Shown: positions 24,001-31,401, numbered from the stretch's first letter. The stretch: 44,071 bases of DNA from HGM11416 sp034104345 (GCA_034104345.1 JAXEDY010000012.1:1-44071), one strand, 5' to 3'. The notes: generated by a model not told the origin, from the sequence alone. A program made the numbers and translations.

Positions 24001-24495
24001 CAGGAACTCGACGAAACCGCGCCCGAAGTCGAAACCGAAACCGACCTTGCGGTAAGCGCGTTTATCCCCGACGATTATCTTGCGTCGGGCGAGCAGCGCA
24101 TGGAATGTTATAAGCAGATCGCCGAAATTTCGGGCGACGACGACGAAAAACGCGTGCGCTCGTTAATGACCGAAAACTACGGCAAGTTCCCCGAAAGCGT
24201 AGAAAATCTGTTTGCCATCGCGCGGCTCAGAAGGCTTTGCTCGCGCTTCGGCGTTAAAAAAGCGGTTATCGATAAAAACGGCTGTCGGCTCGTGCTTGCG
24301 GGTATGCAGTCGCTTCGCGGTTCGGCACGTTCGATTGTTGCAGCCGTCGATAAGTTCAAAGAATATTTTAAACTCGACTTTTCGCAGGAAGCGTGCGTTT
24401 CGTCAACCGAAAAATTAAGCGGCGATAAAAACGCGCTTTATAAAATGATCGAACTTTTAACCTGCGCGGAAGATCTGAATAAAAACGCGTTATAA
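21046..24495 (+). CDS. mfd: Transcription-repair coupling factor
   Basis: An 1149-residue superfamily 2 translocase that removes RNA polymerase stalled at DNA lesions and recruits UvrA. In order: the UvrB-like damage module (residues 1 to about 350), the RNA-polymerase-interacting domain near 480-560 (GDYCVHEVHGVGLVRG), and the RecG-like helicase with Walker A CGDVGYGKTEVAMRAAF. DEEQ box LDEEQRFG, SATPIPRTLHMS and the TRG motif follow, and then the C-terminal regulatory domain. Full length. The final 12 codons and stop lie in the first copy of a perfect 52-bp tandem duplication. The ribosome binding site is poor. Confidence 0.97.
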   Translation: MLQKYIQLENMGESLVSLKQNVRGGIPSAVFGVQFPHKCHIAASLGLKVIYIAADALTARAAAAEMRVLSGEKAVYLPAKDDVLLYNKAISKDAVYGRVAALYALKNGANFVACTFESLFQLMPKNVSGVTFEAGKEYNFDDITKKLVDFGYRRVEEIERKGEFSFKGDILYVFPVNAESPVRADFFGDELEKLRVLDGVGTDLKVGEKIEKALILPAKDFYIDPLERATLKLKLQAEKKSAGLGIYAQKTRDMANELIEKLESGSDDYSLSFLVPLLDCMQGKITDYIGTDAVVIFDEPKLLRDEINGIVKEHYERCLSLKRSGECFSFTPEQFKKEERVLKELDLPRKLALSSLTARVEFFSPLYTVSIKCGSVPKYYLKPAELFTDIKNWRATGYRVLVCCGNAERAQRLSLELDERGVFNDRINDFEPNFSGVKITEYYLTKGFIYHESKTVVIGTGDVYAKPAEKKMKRRRGDLYTAPKEGDYCVHEVHGVGLVRGTKRITTSDSTKDYVAIEYKGGDMLYVCVDRMDCLTKYLGAEEKPQLSKIGGQEFERVKERVKASIKALSINLKKLYSERQAKKGYAYPPDDALMHEFEAAFEFEPTEDQLQSIDEIKKDMESDKVMDRLLCGDVGYGKTEVAMRAAFKAIENGKQVAFVAPTTVLTEQHYMTCLSRFKDFGIRIGILNRFRTASEQAKTLYAASVGDIDLLIGTHRMFSKDVKFKDLGLLILDEEQRFGVEHKEKLKLLKENVDALSMSATPIPRTLHMSLSGIRDISTINTPPTNRIPVQTFVTELSDALVKDAITKELSREGQTFVLFNRVEGIEEFASYVKQLVPEARVTFAHGQMPEKTLEQRVLAFYRKEYDVLVSTTIIENGVDIPDANTIIVADADRLGLSTLYQLKGRVGRSDKMARAYFTFESQKVLTDAAFKRLSALTEYSDLGSGFKIAMRDLEIRGAGNVLGREQHGHMDKIGYELYSKLLKQELDETAPEVETETDLAVSAFIPDDYLASGEQRMECYKQIAEISGDDDEKRVRSLMTENYGKFPESVENLFAIARLRRLCSRFGVKKAVIDKNGCRLVLAGMQSLRGSARSIVAAVDKFKEYFKLDFSQEACVSSTEKLSGDKNALYKMIELLTCAEDLNKNAL

Positions 24496-24564
24496 ATAAA
24501 AACGTGCTTTATCCTGCGCGGAAGATCTGAATAAAAACGCGTTATAAATAAAAACGTGCTTTAT
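24461..24564 (+). repeat. Perfect 52-bp tandem duplication spanning the mfd stop
   Basis: Unit 1 is 24461-24512 and unit 2 is 24513-24564. They are identical, beginning CCTGCGCGGAAGATCTGAAT, with a 4-bp start of a third (CCTG). Unit 1 contains the last mfd codons; unit 2 is non-coding. Confidence 0.9.
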
Positions 24565-24735
24565 CCTGTCGCTTGCGTTGCGGTTTTTTTGCCGCGAACC
24601 GAGTTCGGCGCGTTCGTTTCGGGTTTTTAGTGCGTTTTAAGGTTTAATTTCGCACGCAAGGCGCGGGCAAGCGCGCATAATCATAATATATTTCTTAAAT
24701 TTTAGGTTAAATTTTTGCAATCAAACGAAAAGTCC

Positions 24736-24764
24736 TTGATTTATTGTTTTTAATCTTGTATAAT
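24736..24764 (+). promoter_or_regulatory. Promoter of the foldase lipoprotein gene
   Basis: TTGATT (24736-24741), 17 bp, TATAAT (24759-24764). An ATG lies 6 nt downstream at 24771 and opens a 19-codon frame ending at 24830, before the real gene at 24881. 24565-24735 holds nothing else recognisable. Confidence 0.75.
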
Positions 24765-24880
24765 ATACTAATGAAACTGAAAGTGGGTTTTTGGCGTATG
24801 CGTGATTTTTTTACGCTTTTTGCCGCTTGAAAAATTCCCGCCGAAAAATAAATTTTCACCATTTATATGCAGGAGAGTTT

Positions 24881-26944
24881 ATGAAGAAAATCATCACCAA
24901 AATAGTAACCGTGCTTGCGGTTACGTTGCTTACTCTTTCGTCGTTTGTCGGTTGCGCGCTCGTTACCACCGATACCGAGAAAGATTATGCCCAGACGGTT
25001 GCTTCCGTTTGTATAGACGACGCTAAAATCGAAGCCGAAAACATCGCTAAACGCGAAGTAATTTCGGGCTATTTGTCGTATGGCTATTATTACGTTGCTT
25101 CTTACGGCTACACTCAATCGAAAGCATACGCTCTCGTTTTAGATAATCTTTTAACCAACAGAGTTATCGTTCAGAAAGCGCGCATTGAACTTGCCGAACA
25201 ATATAACGCTCTCGTTGCAAGCGGCAGCGGCAAAACCGATTTCGAAACGAACCTTTTAAACGACGCTTTGGCAAACAAAACCGCCATCGACTTTAAAAAA
25301 GGCGACGTAGAAACCCTTAAAAAATATCTTACCGAATACGAAGCCGCCGAGGCTCTTTATAACGTTAAAAAAAGCGTTAACTCGATGATCGAAAGTTACG
25401 AAACCGACGATCACGATCACGATCACGGTGACGAAACCGAAGACGAAACCTTTACCGCCCGTGCTTCTGCTTACGTTGCTCCCGAATCGGTAACCGACGA
25501 ATACGAACTTAAAGACGTTACCCCCGAAGATTACGATTATAAAGTTGCCGACGTTACTTTGAACGAAGGATGGGAAACGCTTAAAGATAAATATTCAAAT
25601 AAACGCGACTTAAATCTTGCCGTTTATAACGCTTATAAAATCGATCTTTCGACCGCGGCAAAGAAAAAAGCCTTTAACAAAGCGGTTAAAACGCTTAAAA
25701 AGAACGGGCTTATTCTTAACTCGGAAAGCGTAAACTTTTCGGGCGATTCCGAAAAGGTTTTAGAATATTCGTATTTTGCAAACCTTTTGAAAACTCAATA
25801 CGAATCTGCCGTAGTTTCTAAATACGAAGCGTCGCTCCATGACGAAGTCGACGCTAAAATCGACGATAACGCGCTTTGGAATCAATACGTTATCGACTAT
25901 AATCAACAAAAATTCAACTACACCAACGACAGATCGGCTTACGAAACCGCTCTCGGTAACGCCGATAAAGATAAGTTCGTTATCTGCAACCCCTACGACG
26001 GCGAAAGATACGGTTACGTAGCTAACCTTTTGATTGGATTCACCGACGAGCAAACCGCTTTGCTTTCGGCTAAATCGTCCGAAAAGGGCGTAACTCCCGC
26101 CGAAATCAAAGAATACAGAAGCGAACTTTTAAACGGTGTGGTTGCCAAAGATCAACGCGCTACCTGGGCGCAGTCGAACTACGGAACCTATAAAGACGGC
26201 AAATTCGTTTTCGAAAACAAATACTTCGCAAGCGAGAAGTCTGTTGCAAAATTAGGCAGTTACATAGGCGAAATAGTCGGCGCAGATTCTGCTACCGCCA
26301 AAAACGACGATGAAGTAGAAGAAACCAAATGGTCGTTTAAAAACATCGTTTCTTCGTCGATTCCTTTCGATACTTTCGTAAGCGATTATCTCGGCGATTT
26401 AGGGATGAATAAACTCGTTTATAACGGCGCCGATTCAACGGTTGGCAAAGTAAACGTTGCAAACTTCGACGAAATCAAGGATAGATTCGACGATCTTATC
26501 TACGCTTTTTCGACCGATCCCGGTTCGCTCGGCAAATATTACGGTTACGTTTATTCGCCCGCAGGCACCAGTTTCGTTAAAGAATTCGAAGACGCCGCCG
26601 CCGCACTCGTTAAAGCGGGCAAGGGCGCATACACCATCGTTGCCACCGACTACGGTTACCATGTAATGCTCTGCACCAAAGTTATCGACGGAACCGATAG
26701 CGACGAATATATCCCCGGTGACAGCGTTAAGGGCGAAACCAAGTTCAAAGCAGATATTAAAACCGAGGGAACTTTCGCTTATAACTACCGCGAAACCAAG
26801 TTCGATTCGATTGCCGAAAACGAAGTAAGCAAAATCGCAAATCAACTTATCAACGGTTTCAAGAAAGATAAAGTTACCAAATACCGCGACGTATATTCGG
26901 ATTTGATAACCGATTCGGCGGATCTCGACGATTACAACTTGTAA
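24881..26944 (+). CDS. Parvulin/SurA-type foldase lipoprotein (PrsA-like)
   Basis: A 687-residue lipoprotein. The signal peptide ends in the lipobox SSFVGC (Cys25). A long helical, SurA-N-like region follows with repeated Tyr/Ala helices. An acidic His-rich patch (DDHDHDHGDETEDE) lies around residue 185. Further helical segments come next. Near the C-terminus is a parvulin-like region, FSTDPGSLGKYYGYVYSPAG through EFEDAAAALVKAGKGAY and TDYGYHVMLCTKV. The last of these resembles the conserved YGYHII core of PpiC rotamases. Such proteins help fold secreted proteins outside the membrane. I start at the ATG at 24881 with AGGAGAG, not at the upstream TTG frame. Catalytic activity is uncertain because the domain is divergent. 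Confidence 0.85.
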   Translation: MKKIITKIVTVLAVTLLTLSSFVGCALVTTDTEKDYAQTVASVCIDDAKIEAENIAKREVISGYLSYGYYYVASYGYTQSKAYALVLDNLLTNRVIVQKARIELAEQYNALVASGSGKTDFETNLLNDALANKTAIDFKKGDVETLKKYLTEYEAAEALYNVKKSVNSMIESYETDDHDHDHGDETEDETFTARASAYVAPESVTDEYELKDVTPEDYDYKVADVTLNEGWETLKDKYSNKRDLNLAVYNAYKIDLSTAAKKKAFNKAVKTLKKNGLILNSESVNFSGDSEKVLEYSYFANLLKTQYESAVVSKYEASLHDEVDAKIDDNALWNQYVIDYNQQKFNYTNDRSAYETALGNADKDKFVICNPYDGERYGYVANLLIGFTDEQTALLSAKSSEKGVTPAEIKEYRSELLNGVVAKDQRATWAQSNYGTYKDGKFVFENKYFASEKSVAKLGSYIGEIVGADSATAKNDDEVEETKWSFKNIVSSSIPFDTFVSDYLGDLGMNKLVYNGADSTVGKVNVANFDEIKDRFDDLIYAFSTDPGSLGKYYGYVYSPAGTSFVKEFEDAAAALVKAGKGAYTIVATDYGYHVMLCTKVIDGTDSDEYIPGDSVKGETKFKADIKTEGTFAYNYRETKFDSIAENEVSKIANQLINGFKKDKVTKYRDVYSDLITDSADLDDYNL

Positions 26945-26980
26945 TCATAATTTAAATTAACCGCCGAAATAGGGCGAAAC

Positions 26981-27011
26981 AAAAAAGCGAGTCTTGCGGC
27001 TCGCTTTTTTT
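26981..27011 (+). terminator. Terminator after the foldase gene
   Basis: AAAAAAGCGAG (26981-26991), loop TCTTGCGG, CTCGCTTTTTTT (27000-27011). A perfect stem with a T-run. Confidence 0.88.
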
Positions 27012-27065
27012 AAAAAAATAACTTGCGCGTTTTCGTGTAAATTTTATTTAAAAGGAAACGGAAAA

Positions 27066-27503
27066 ATGATAGTAAAATTCGCAAAACTTTCGGCAGACGC
27101 CATTACGCCCACTTACGGCAGCGCGAGTGCGGCGGGCGCAGACCTTTATAATTATAAAACCGACGTTATTATAGACGCGGGCAAAACCGCATTTATCGAA
27201 ACGGGCATAATCGCCGAAATTCCCGAAGGTTATGCGGGGCTTGTTTTTGCCAGAAGCGGTATTGCATGCCGCGAAGGCTTAGCGCCCGCAAACAAAGTCG
27301 GCGTGATAGACAGCGATTATCGCGGCGAAATTAAGGTTGCCATATTCAACCATTCGGGCGAGAAGAAAGTTATTAAAAAGGGCGAAAGAATTGCCCAACT
27401 TGTAATAGTTCCTTATCTCCGCGCCGAGTTTGCGCAGGAAACGGTTGAAAATTTAACCGTAACCAAACGGGGCGACGGCGGTTTCGGCTCGACCGGTAAA
27501 TAA
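27066..27503 (+). CDS. dut: dUTP diphosphatase (trimeric)
   Basis: A 145-residue trimeric dUTPase that hydrolyses dUTP to dUMP and pyrophosphate, keeping uracil out of DNA. All five motifs are present in order: AGADLY (24-28), ARSGIA (62-67), GVIDSDYRGE (79-88, with the catalytic Asp), GERIAQLVI (106-114) and the C-terminal arm RGDGGFGSTG. I start at the ATG at 27066 with AAAAGGAAACGG ahead. The upstream extension of the open frame runs into the previous terminator and is not coding. Confidence 0.96.
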   Translation: MIVKFAKLSADAITPTYGSASAAGADLYNYKTDVIIDAGKTAFIETGIIAEIPEGYAGLVFARSGIACREGLAPANKVGVIDSDYRGEIKVAIFNHSGEKKVIKKGERIAQLVIVPYLRAEFAQETVENLTVTKRGDGGFGSTGK

Positions 27504-27550
27504 GTTTGCCGCAGAAAACTTCGGCGCATAATAAAATATAGCGATTAAAA

Positions 27551-28573
27551 TTACAAAAAATTTATATCTACAACGCAGCCGTTTTTTATCGTAAGCGATA
27601 AAAATTCGGCTTTTTGTTTGTCTTTTTTAATTAAAACAATACCGCCGCCGCGTTTTATCGGCGGCAAAAAAAACTCGAAATCGCCTATAAATTCGGGTAT
27701 AAATTTTTTGTTTTCTTTTAAATCGCGCGATAAATAGTCTTCGAAATTCGCCCCTAAAAACACTTCTTCCAAAAAAGCGTATGGCAAAAGTTTTTCGTTT
27801 AACGAAAAAATCGAAACACCGCGTATAAACGAGCGGTAACTGTTTTCGGGCTTTTCAAGGTCGAAATTTTCGCGCCGTTCTATGCGGCAAACGCCCAAAT
27901 TTTTTTTAATTACGGTAAGCGCGTTTTTTTCAAAGAAACATTCGTCGCCGTCGCGTATTAAAACGAGAGCGGGCGTTTCGGTTACGGTAAATAAAAAATA
28001 GCGTTTTTTGTTTTCGTTTTTTGCGGTAACAAGCAAAAATCCGCTTTCCGAAAGTTTAAATTCAACGCTAAAAAAATCACTTCCGAGCGAAAAAAACTCG
28101 CTTTTGCCGTTTGCTTCCAAAAACAAACAAAGCCCGTTAAAGCAAAAAAGAGTGGCGCTTATTCCGTCGCCGAGTTTTTGCGTTTTTAAATCGGCAGAAA
28201 AAGCGCAGTCGCTTCTAAAAAATTTCGGCAAAAGCAAAAAGTCGCCGTATAAGTCGATTATCCTTACGTTCGACTTGTTAAAATCGCTTTGATTTTTCAA
28301 AAAAATCGCAGATTTTTTGTCCGCGTTTTTTAAATCGCAACAAAAACTAACCGTTTGGTAGCCGCCGCTTGTCGGGATAAATTCGAAAAACGTTTTTTCG
28401 TTAAAAGGTTTGTCGGCGAAGCAGTTTTCAAAATCGCTTTCGAACTTACCGTCGTCGCCGCGTTTAAAATAGTTTTCAATTTGCGTTTTGCAAAGATTAT
28501 CGCCGACGTAACCCGCAAACTCGCCGTTTATTTTAAGCGCGCATAATCTTTTCGACAAAAAATAACACCACAT
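27551..28573 (-). CDS. Hypothetical protein, about 340 residues
   Basis: A long minus-strand frame with real-gene character: Phe-rich, Lys-rich, no membrane helix and no signal peptide. The visible parts are a repeated beta-strand pattern (for example KINGEFAGYVGDN, GGYQTVSFCCDL, GDGISATLFCFNGLCLF) and an acidic middle. It resembles no family I know. The start is uncertain: I use the ATG at 28573, where MWCYFLSKRLCALKINGEF looks like a natural N-terminus. A TTG at 28642 would add 23 residues of odd sequence. Neither has a Shine-Dalgarno, and TATAAT directly precedes the ATG. It is divergent from the next gene. Confidence 0.65.
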   Translation of the reverse strand: MWCYFLSKRLCALKINGEFAGYVGDNLCKTQIENYFKRGDDGKFESDFENCFADKPFNEKTFFEFIPTSGGYQTVSFCCDLKNADKKSAIFLKNQSDFNKSNVRIIDLYGDFLLLPKFFRSDCAFSADLKTQKLGDGISATLFCFNGLCLFLEANGKSEFFSLGSDFFSVEFKLSESGFLLVTAKNENKKRYFLFTVTETPALVLIRDGDECFFEKNALTVIKKNLGVCRIERRENFDLEKPENSYRSFIRGVSIFSLNEKLLPYAFLEEVFLGANFEDYLSRDLKENKKFIPEFIGDFEFFLPPIKRGGGIVLIKKDKQKAEFLSLTIKNGCVVDINFL

Positions 28574-28678
28574 ATTATATACCGTTATTATTTTTATGAT
28601 TTTTGCTTTCCGCGTATGATTAAAAACACGTTTAAGCGGCAATAATCGGGTTACAAAAATTATTTTCGGAGACGTATT

Positions 28679-29152
28679 ATGAAAGGTTTTTTAAAAAACG
28701 AAGCAAAAATTTTAACGACGTGCGTAAAACAGGCAAACAAGAGCGGACAGTCGCTTTGTTCGGCGTTTAAAAAATGCGCTTTAAAAACGGGCAGGGCAAG
28801 CGGAAGCGTGCGCAACTATTATTACAGGGTTCTGGTAAAAGAACGAGAGGATTTGCCCAAAGTTAATTCCGCGCTTAAATTTACGCAGCAAGAAGAAGCC
28901 GAACTTGTGCGCTCGGTGCTTAACGCGCGGCTTAAATTCGGTTCTACGCGTAAGGCGATAACCTATCTTGCCGGCGGAAATCAGGCGCTTGCGTTAAGAT
29001 ATCAGAACAAATTTGCCATAATGCTCAAAAAACAGCGCGCGCTCGTTATGCGCGAAGTGCTTTTGCAAAAACAGCGCGAAGGCAAGTGCTTTAACCCATA
29101 TCTTCAACAAACGAAACGTTTAAAAGCGCAAAAATTAAAAAAGGCACAATAA
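28679..29152 (+). CDS. Small basic protein with two Myb/SANT-like helical modules
   Basis: A 157-residue, strongly basic cytoplasmic protein. Two segments resemble each other: residues 8-52 (NEAKILTTCVKQANKSGQSL, ending SVRNYYYRVL) and about 66-112 (TQQEEAELVRSVLNARLKFG, ending ALRYQNKFAIML). The pattern acidic-x-x-hydrophobic, A-x-x-G, then aromatic at the end of helix 3 is that of Myb/SANT-like modules, as in the sporulation regulator RsfA. A charged Lys/Gln tail follows. DNA binding is inferred from this and from the charge. Ribosome binding site CGGAGA. The exact family is not certain. Confidence 0.6.
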   Translation: MKGFLKNEAKILTTCVKQANKSGQSLCSAFKKCALKTGRASGSVRNYYYRVLVKEREDLPKVNSALKFTQQEEAELVRSVLNARLKFGSTRKAITYLAGGNQALALRYQNKFAIMLKKQRALVMREVLLQKQREGKCFNPYLQQTKRLKAQKLKKAQ

Positions 29153-29222
29153 TTAAAGCGGAGTTTTAAAACCTTTAAATGTTTTTATCAATGCTTAAAA
29201 GTTTGCAAAAAATTGCGTTTTG

Positions 29223-29231
29223 TGATAAAAT
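29223..29231 (+). promoter_or_regulatory. Extended -10 promoter before the Mrp ATPase gene
   Basis: TGA-TAAAAT (29223-29231), identical to the extended -10 of the promoters at 14025-14033 and 30310-30318. The -35 region is weak. Confidence 0.5.
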
Positions 29232-29289
29232 AGAAGCATAAAAAATTACGCGGCGAAAATTGCTTTAAAAAACCTTTTTCGCTGCCAAA

Positions 29290-29339
29290 AAAAAATTAAA
29301 AAAGTCGCGCTATAAGTCCGTTAACGGCACTTTCGCGGC
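29290..29339 (+). repeat. Recurrent structured intergenic element, copy D
   Basis: Core CTATAAGTC-CGTTAACGGCACTTT at 29310-29333, closed by GTCGCG (29304-29309) with CGCGGC (29334-29339), six pairs including one G-T. The core is identical to copy A while the stem sequence is different. It ends 12 nt before the ATG of the Mrp gene, directly against its ribosome binding site AAAGGAAG. Confidence 0.78.
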
Positions 29340-29351
29340 AAAGGAAGTTAA

Positions 29352-30173
29352 ATGAGCGAAGAATGCACCCACGATTGCGGCAGTTGTTCGGCTTCGTGCG
29401 CCAAACAGCCGCAGGATAACAAGTTTAAACAAAACGAACTTTCGCACGTTAAAAAAGTAATAGGCGTTGTAAGCGGTAAGGGCGGCGTAGGTAAATCGTC
29501 GGTAACCGCAATGCTCGCCGTTTTAATGCAAAGGCGCGGTTATAAAGTCGCCGTGTTAGACGCGGATATAACGGGTCCGTCTATTCCCAAGGTATTCGGT
29601 CTTAAAGAAAAAGCGACCGCTGCCGGCGAAAACAGCATTTTACCCGTCCGCACCAAAACCGGAATCGAAGTTATGAGTATAAATCTTCTGCTCGAAGACG
29701 AAAGTTCGCCCGTCGTGTGGCGCGGGCCCATACTCGCGGGCACGGTAAAACAGTTTTACGAAGACGTTTGCTGGGGCGACGTAGACTATATGTTCGTCGA
29801 TATGCCCCCGGGAACGGGCGATATTCCGCTTACCGTGTTTCAGTCGTTGCCGCTGGCGGGTATAATAATCGTTTCAACCCCGCAAGATCTCGTTTCGATG
29901 GTCGTTGAAAAAGCGGTTAAAATGGCAGAACTTTTAAACGTTAAAATTTTGGGTTTCGTGCAGAATATGGCGTATTTTATATGCGACAATTGCGATAAAA
30001 AGCACTATATTTTCGGCGAAAAAAGCATAAAAGCCGAAGCCGGAAAATTCGGCGCGGAATTCTGCGAACTGCCTATCGATAAAGAAATCGCCTTGCAGGA
30101 AGACAAAGGGCTTATCGAACTTTTCGAAAACGCTTCTTTGGACGTGCTTGCCGACAGCCTTGAAAAACTTTAA
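29352..30173 (+). CDS. Mrp/Nbp35-family Fe-S cluster carrier ATPase
   Basis: A 273-residue P-loop ATPase. The deviant Walker A SGKGGVGKSS spans 41-50, with both lysines K43 and K48. DADITGPSIPK is the Mrp signature. The C-terminal C211-x-x-C214 binds the bridging Fe-S cluster at the dimer interface. In addition, an N-terminal four-cysteine cluster (C5, C9, C12, C16) recalls the N-terminal ferredoxin-like site of eukaryotic Nbp35, which plain ApbC/Mrp proteins lack. The family assembles or delivers Fe-S clusters in the cytoplasm. It is preceded by structured element copy D and followed by a strong terminator, so it is monocistronic. Confidence 0.92.
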   Translation: MSEECTHDCGSCSASCAKQPQDNKFKQNELSHVKKVIGVVSGKGGVGKSSVTAMLAVLMQRRGYKVAVLDADITGPSIPKVFGLKEKATAAGENSILPVRTKTGIEVMSINLLLEDESSPVVWRGPILAGTVKQFYEDVCWGDVDYMFVDMPPGTGDIPLTVFQSLPLAGIIIVSTPQDLVSMVVEKAVKMAELLNVKILGFVQNMAYFICDNCDKKHYIFGEKSIKAEAGKFGAEFCELPIDKEIALQEDKGLIELFENASLDVLADSLEKL

Positions 30174-30203
30174 GGTTTAATAAAAAACTTAATTTAGAAG
30201 TTT

Positions 30204-30234
30204 AAAAACGTCGCTTTTTTTGCGGCGTTTTTTT
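30204..30234 (+). terminator. Terminator after the Mrp gene
   Basis: AAAAACGTCGC (30204-30214), seven-T loop, GCGGCGTTTTTTT (30222-30234), one G-T pair. Confidence 0.88.
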
Positions 30235-30289
30235 GTGGTTTTCGGGCAGTTTTAAGCAAAAAAGATTAAAAGTAAATTTTTTAAAAGTC

Positions 30290-30318
30290 TTGACATATTA
30301 TTATAAAAGTGATAAAAT
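30290..30318 (+). promoter_or_regulatory. Promoter in front of the decapitated gene
   Basis: TTGACA (30290-30295), 17 bp, TAAAAT (30313-30318) with extended TGA. It closely resembles the rhaB promoter (AAGTCTTGACATATT and GTGATAAAATAT in both). Confidence 0.75.
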
Positions 30319-30467
30319 ATAACAAAGCATGATTTCGGTTTAAACCTTTAGGGTTTATCGGAAACGTCGACTTCCCGTCGGGCGGCACGGCAGATGAAGT
30401 CGCGCCGGATACGGGAGAAGGCGATTCTTCAGGTTTTGCGGGGGCCGGCATAGATTATTTCAAACTT

Positions 30468-31256
30468 ATGGCTTTTTCCGAAAGCCTTTATAAAGGAATT
30501 ATCGCACTTACCGATATTTCGATTGACGGCGACGTTTACACTATCGATATTTTAAGCACGATAGACAAAGTATTAAATTACGTTAAAGCGATAACCACGC
30601 TTATCGACGCCAACCCCGATCTTACGCTCGGCGAACTTTATAACAGCGCGGCGGTTCAGGCAATCGCTCTTCCTGTTTTAGGCAGTATTCCTGCAAAAGA
30701 ACTTCTCGATTTTATCTTTGCTTTAACAAAAGCGGATGCCGAAATAATTAAACTGAAAACAGGTATCGTTCTTCCCGACGCGGGAAATTTAAACGCAAAC
30801 GAATATATTAAAAATGTATTAACCGGTTGTTCGTTTTTATACGGCGAAGGCGACGACGTTATTACCGTTCCCGTAGGCGAGGTTAAGGTCAGGGATATGT
30901 TTAAGGGAATCGGCGGCGATATATCGACCGATCAGCCCGCAGAATGGACGAATATAACCCCGGCTATCGATAAAGCGATCAAAGAAATAAACGACGTTTT
31001 AAAGATTTTAAAAATTTCGCTTACCGTTAAAGGCGACGCGATTACGGCAATCGGTTTAAAATTAAAATTAGAAGTGCCTTATAAATATGAAAATGCTGCA
31101 ACCGGCGAAACAATCGAAGGCAAAGAAATTGTCGACGCCGAAATTAAGGTCGAACTTTTAGACAAAATGCCCGAACTTTTAAACGTTGACAAAAACTTGC
31201 CTGCCGCAACCGACGGCGAAAAAACCGATGTTACCGGCGGTAACGATAATCCTTAG
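30468..31256 (+). CDS. Hypothetical protein, probably an N-terminally truncated exported protein
   Basis: The frame has its first usable ATG at 30468 (262 codons), without a Shine-Dalgarno, but it stays open back to 30333. The upstream in-frame residues (about NVDFPSGGTADEVAPDTGEG and on) look like the linker that follows a lipoprotein signal peptide in this genome. The signal peptide itself is missing. The body is helical and beta-mixed with no cysteines in a pattern, and it ends in a Gly/Asp/Thr tail. I recognise no family. A promoter stands 150 bp upstream, so it may still be transcribed. It could be a 5'-deleted remnant of a secreted-protein gene. Confidence 0.5.
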   Translation: MAFSESLYKGIIALTDISIDGDVYTIDILSTIDKVLNYVKAITTLIDANPDLTLGELYNSAAVQAIALPVLGSIPAKELLDFIFALTKADAEIIKLKTGIVLPDAGNLNANEYIKNVLTGCSFLYGEGDDVITVPVGEVKVRDMFKGIGGDISTDQPAEWTNITPAIDKAIKEINDVLKILKISLTVKGDAITAIGLKLKLEVPYKYENAATGETIEGKEIVDAEIKVELLDKMPELLNVDKNLPAATDGEKTDVTGGNDNP

Positions 31257-31300
31257 GATATTTAGATCTCTGCAGTCGATTTGTCAGACGAAGAATAGGG

Positions 31301-31350
31301 ATTTTTAATTAAAAGTCTGCCTATAAGCTCGTTAACGGCACTTTGGCGAC
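31301..31350 (+). repeat. Recurrent structured intergenic element, copy E
   Basis: Core CTATAAGCT-CGTTAACGGCACTTT at 31321-31344. The closing stem is GTC-T-GCC (31315-31321) with GGCGAC (31345-31350), six pairs with one bulged T. It lies between two convergent genes, after the stop of the decapitated gene. Confidence 0.75.
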
Positions 31351-31374
31351 AAAATAAAGCATTGAAAAACAAAG

Positions 31375-31401
31375 AAGCGCGGATTAGTTTCCGCGCTTTT
31401 T
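31375..31401. terminator. Bidirectional terminator between convergent genes
   Basis: AAGCGCGGA (31375-31383), loop TTAGTT, TCCGCGCTT (31390-31398), then TTT. The reverse strand also has a T-rich tail (CTTTGTTTTT). The right arm encodes the last codons of the minus-strand gene. Confidence 0.75.

Noticed and set aside
28244..28262. TATAAGTCGATTAT, a match to part of the recurrent element
   Set aside because: It lies inside a minus-strand coding frame, lacks the GGCAC half and closing stem, and is best explained by chance.
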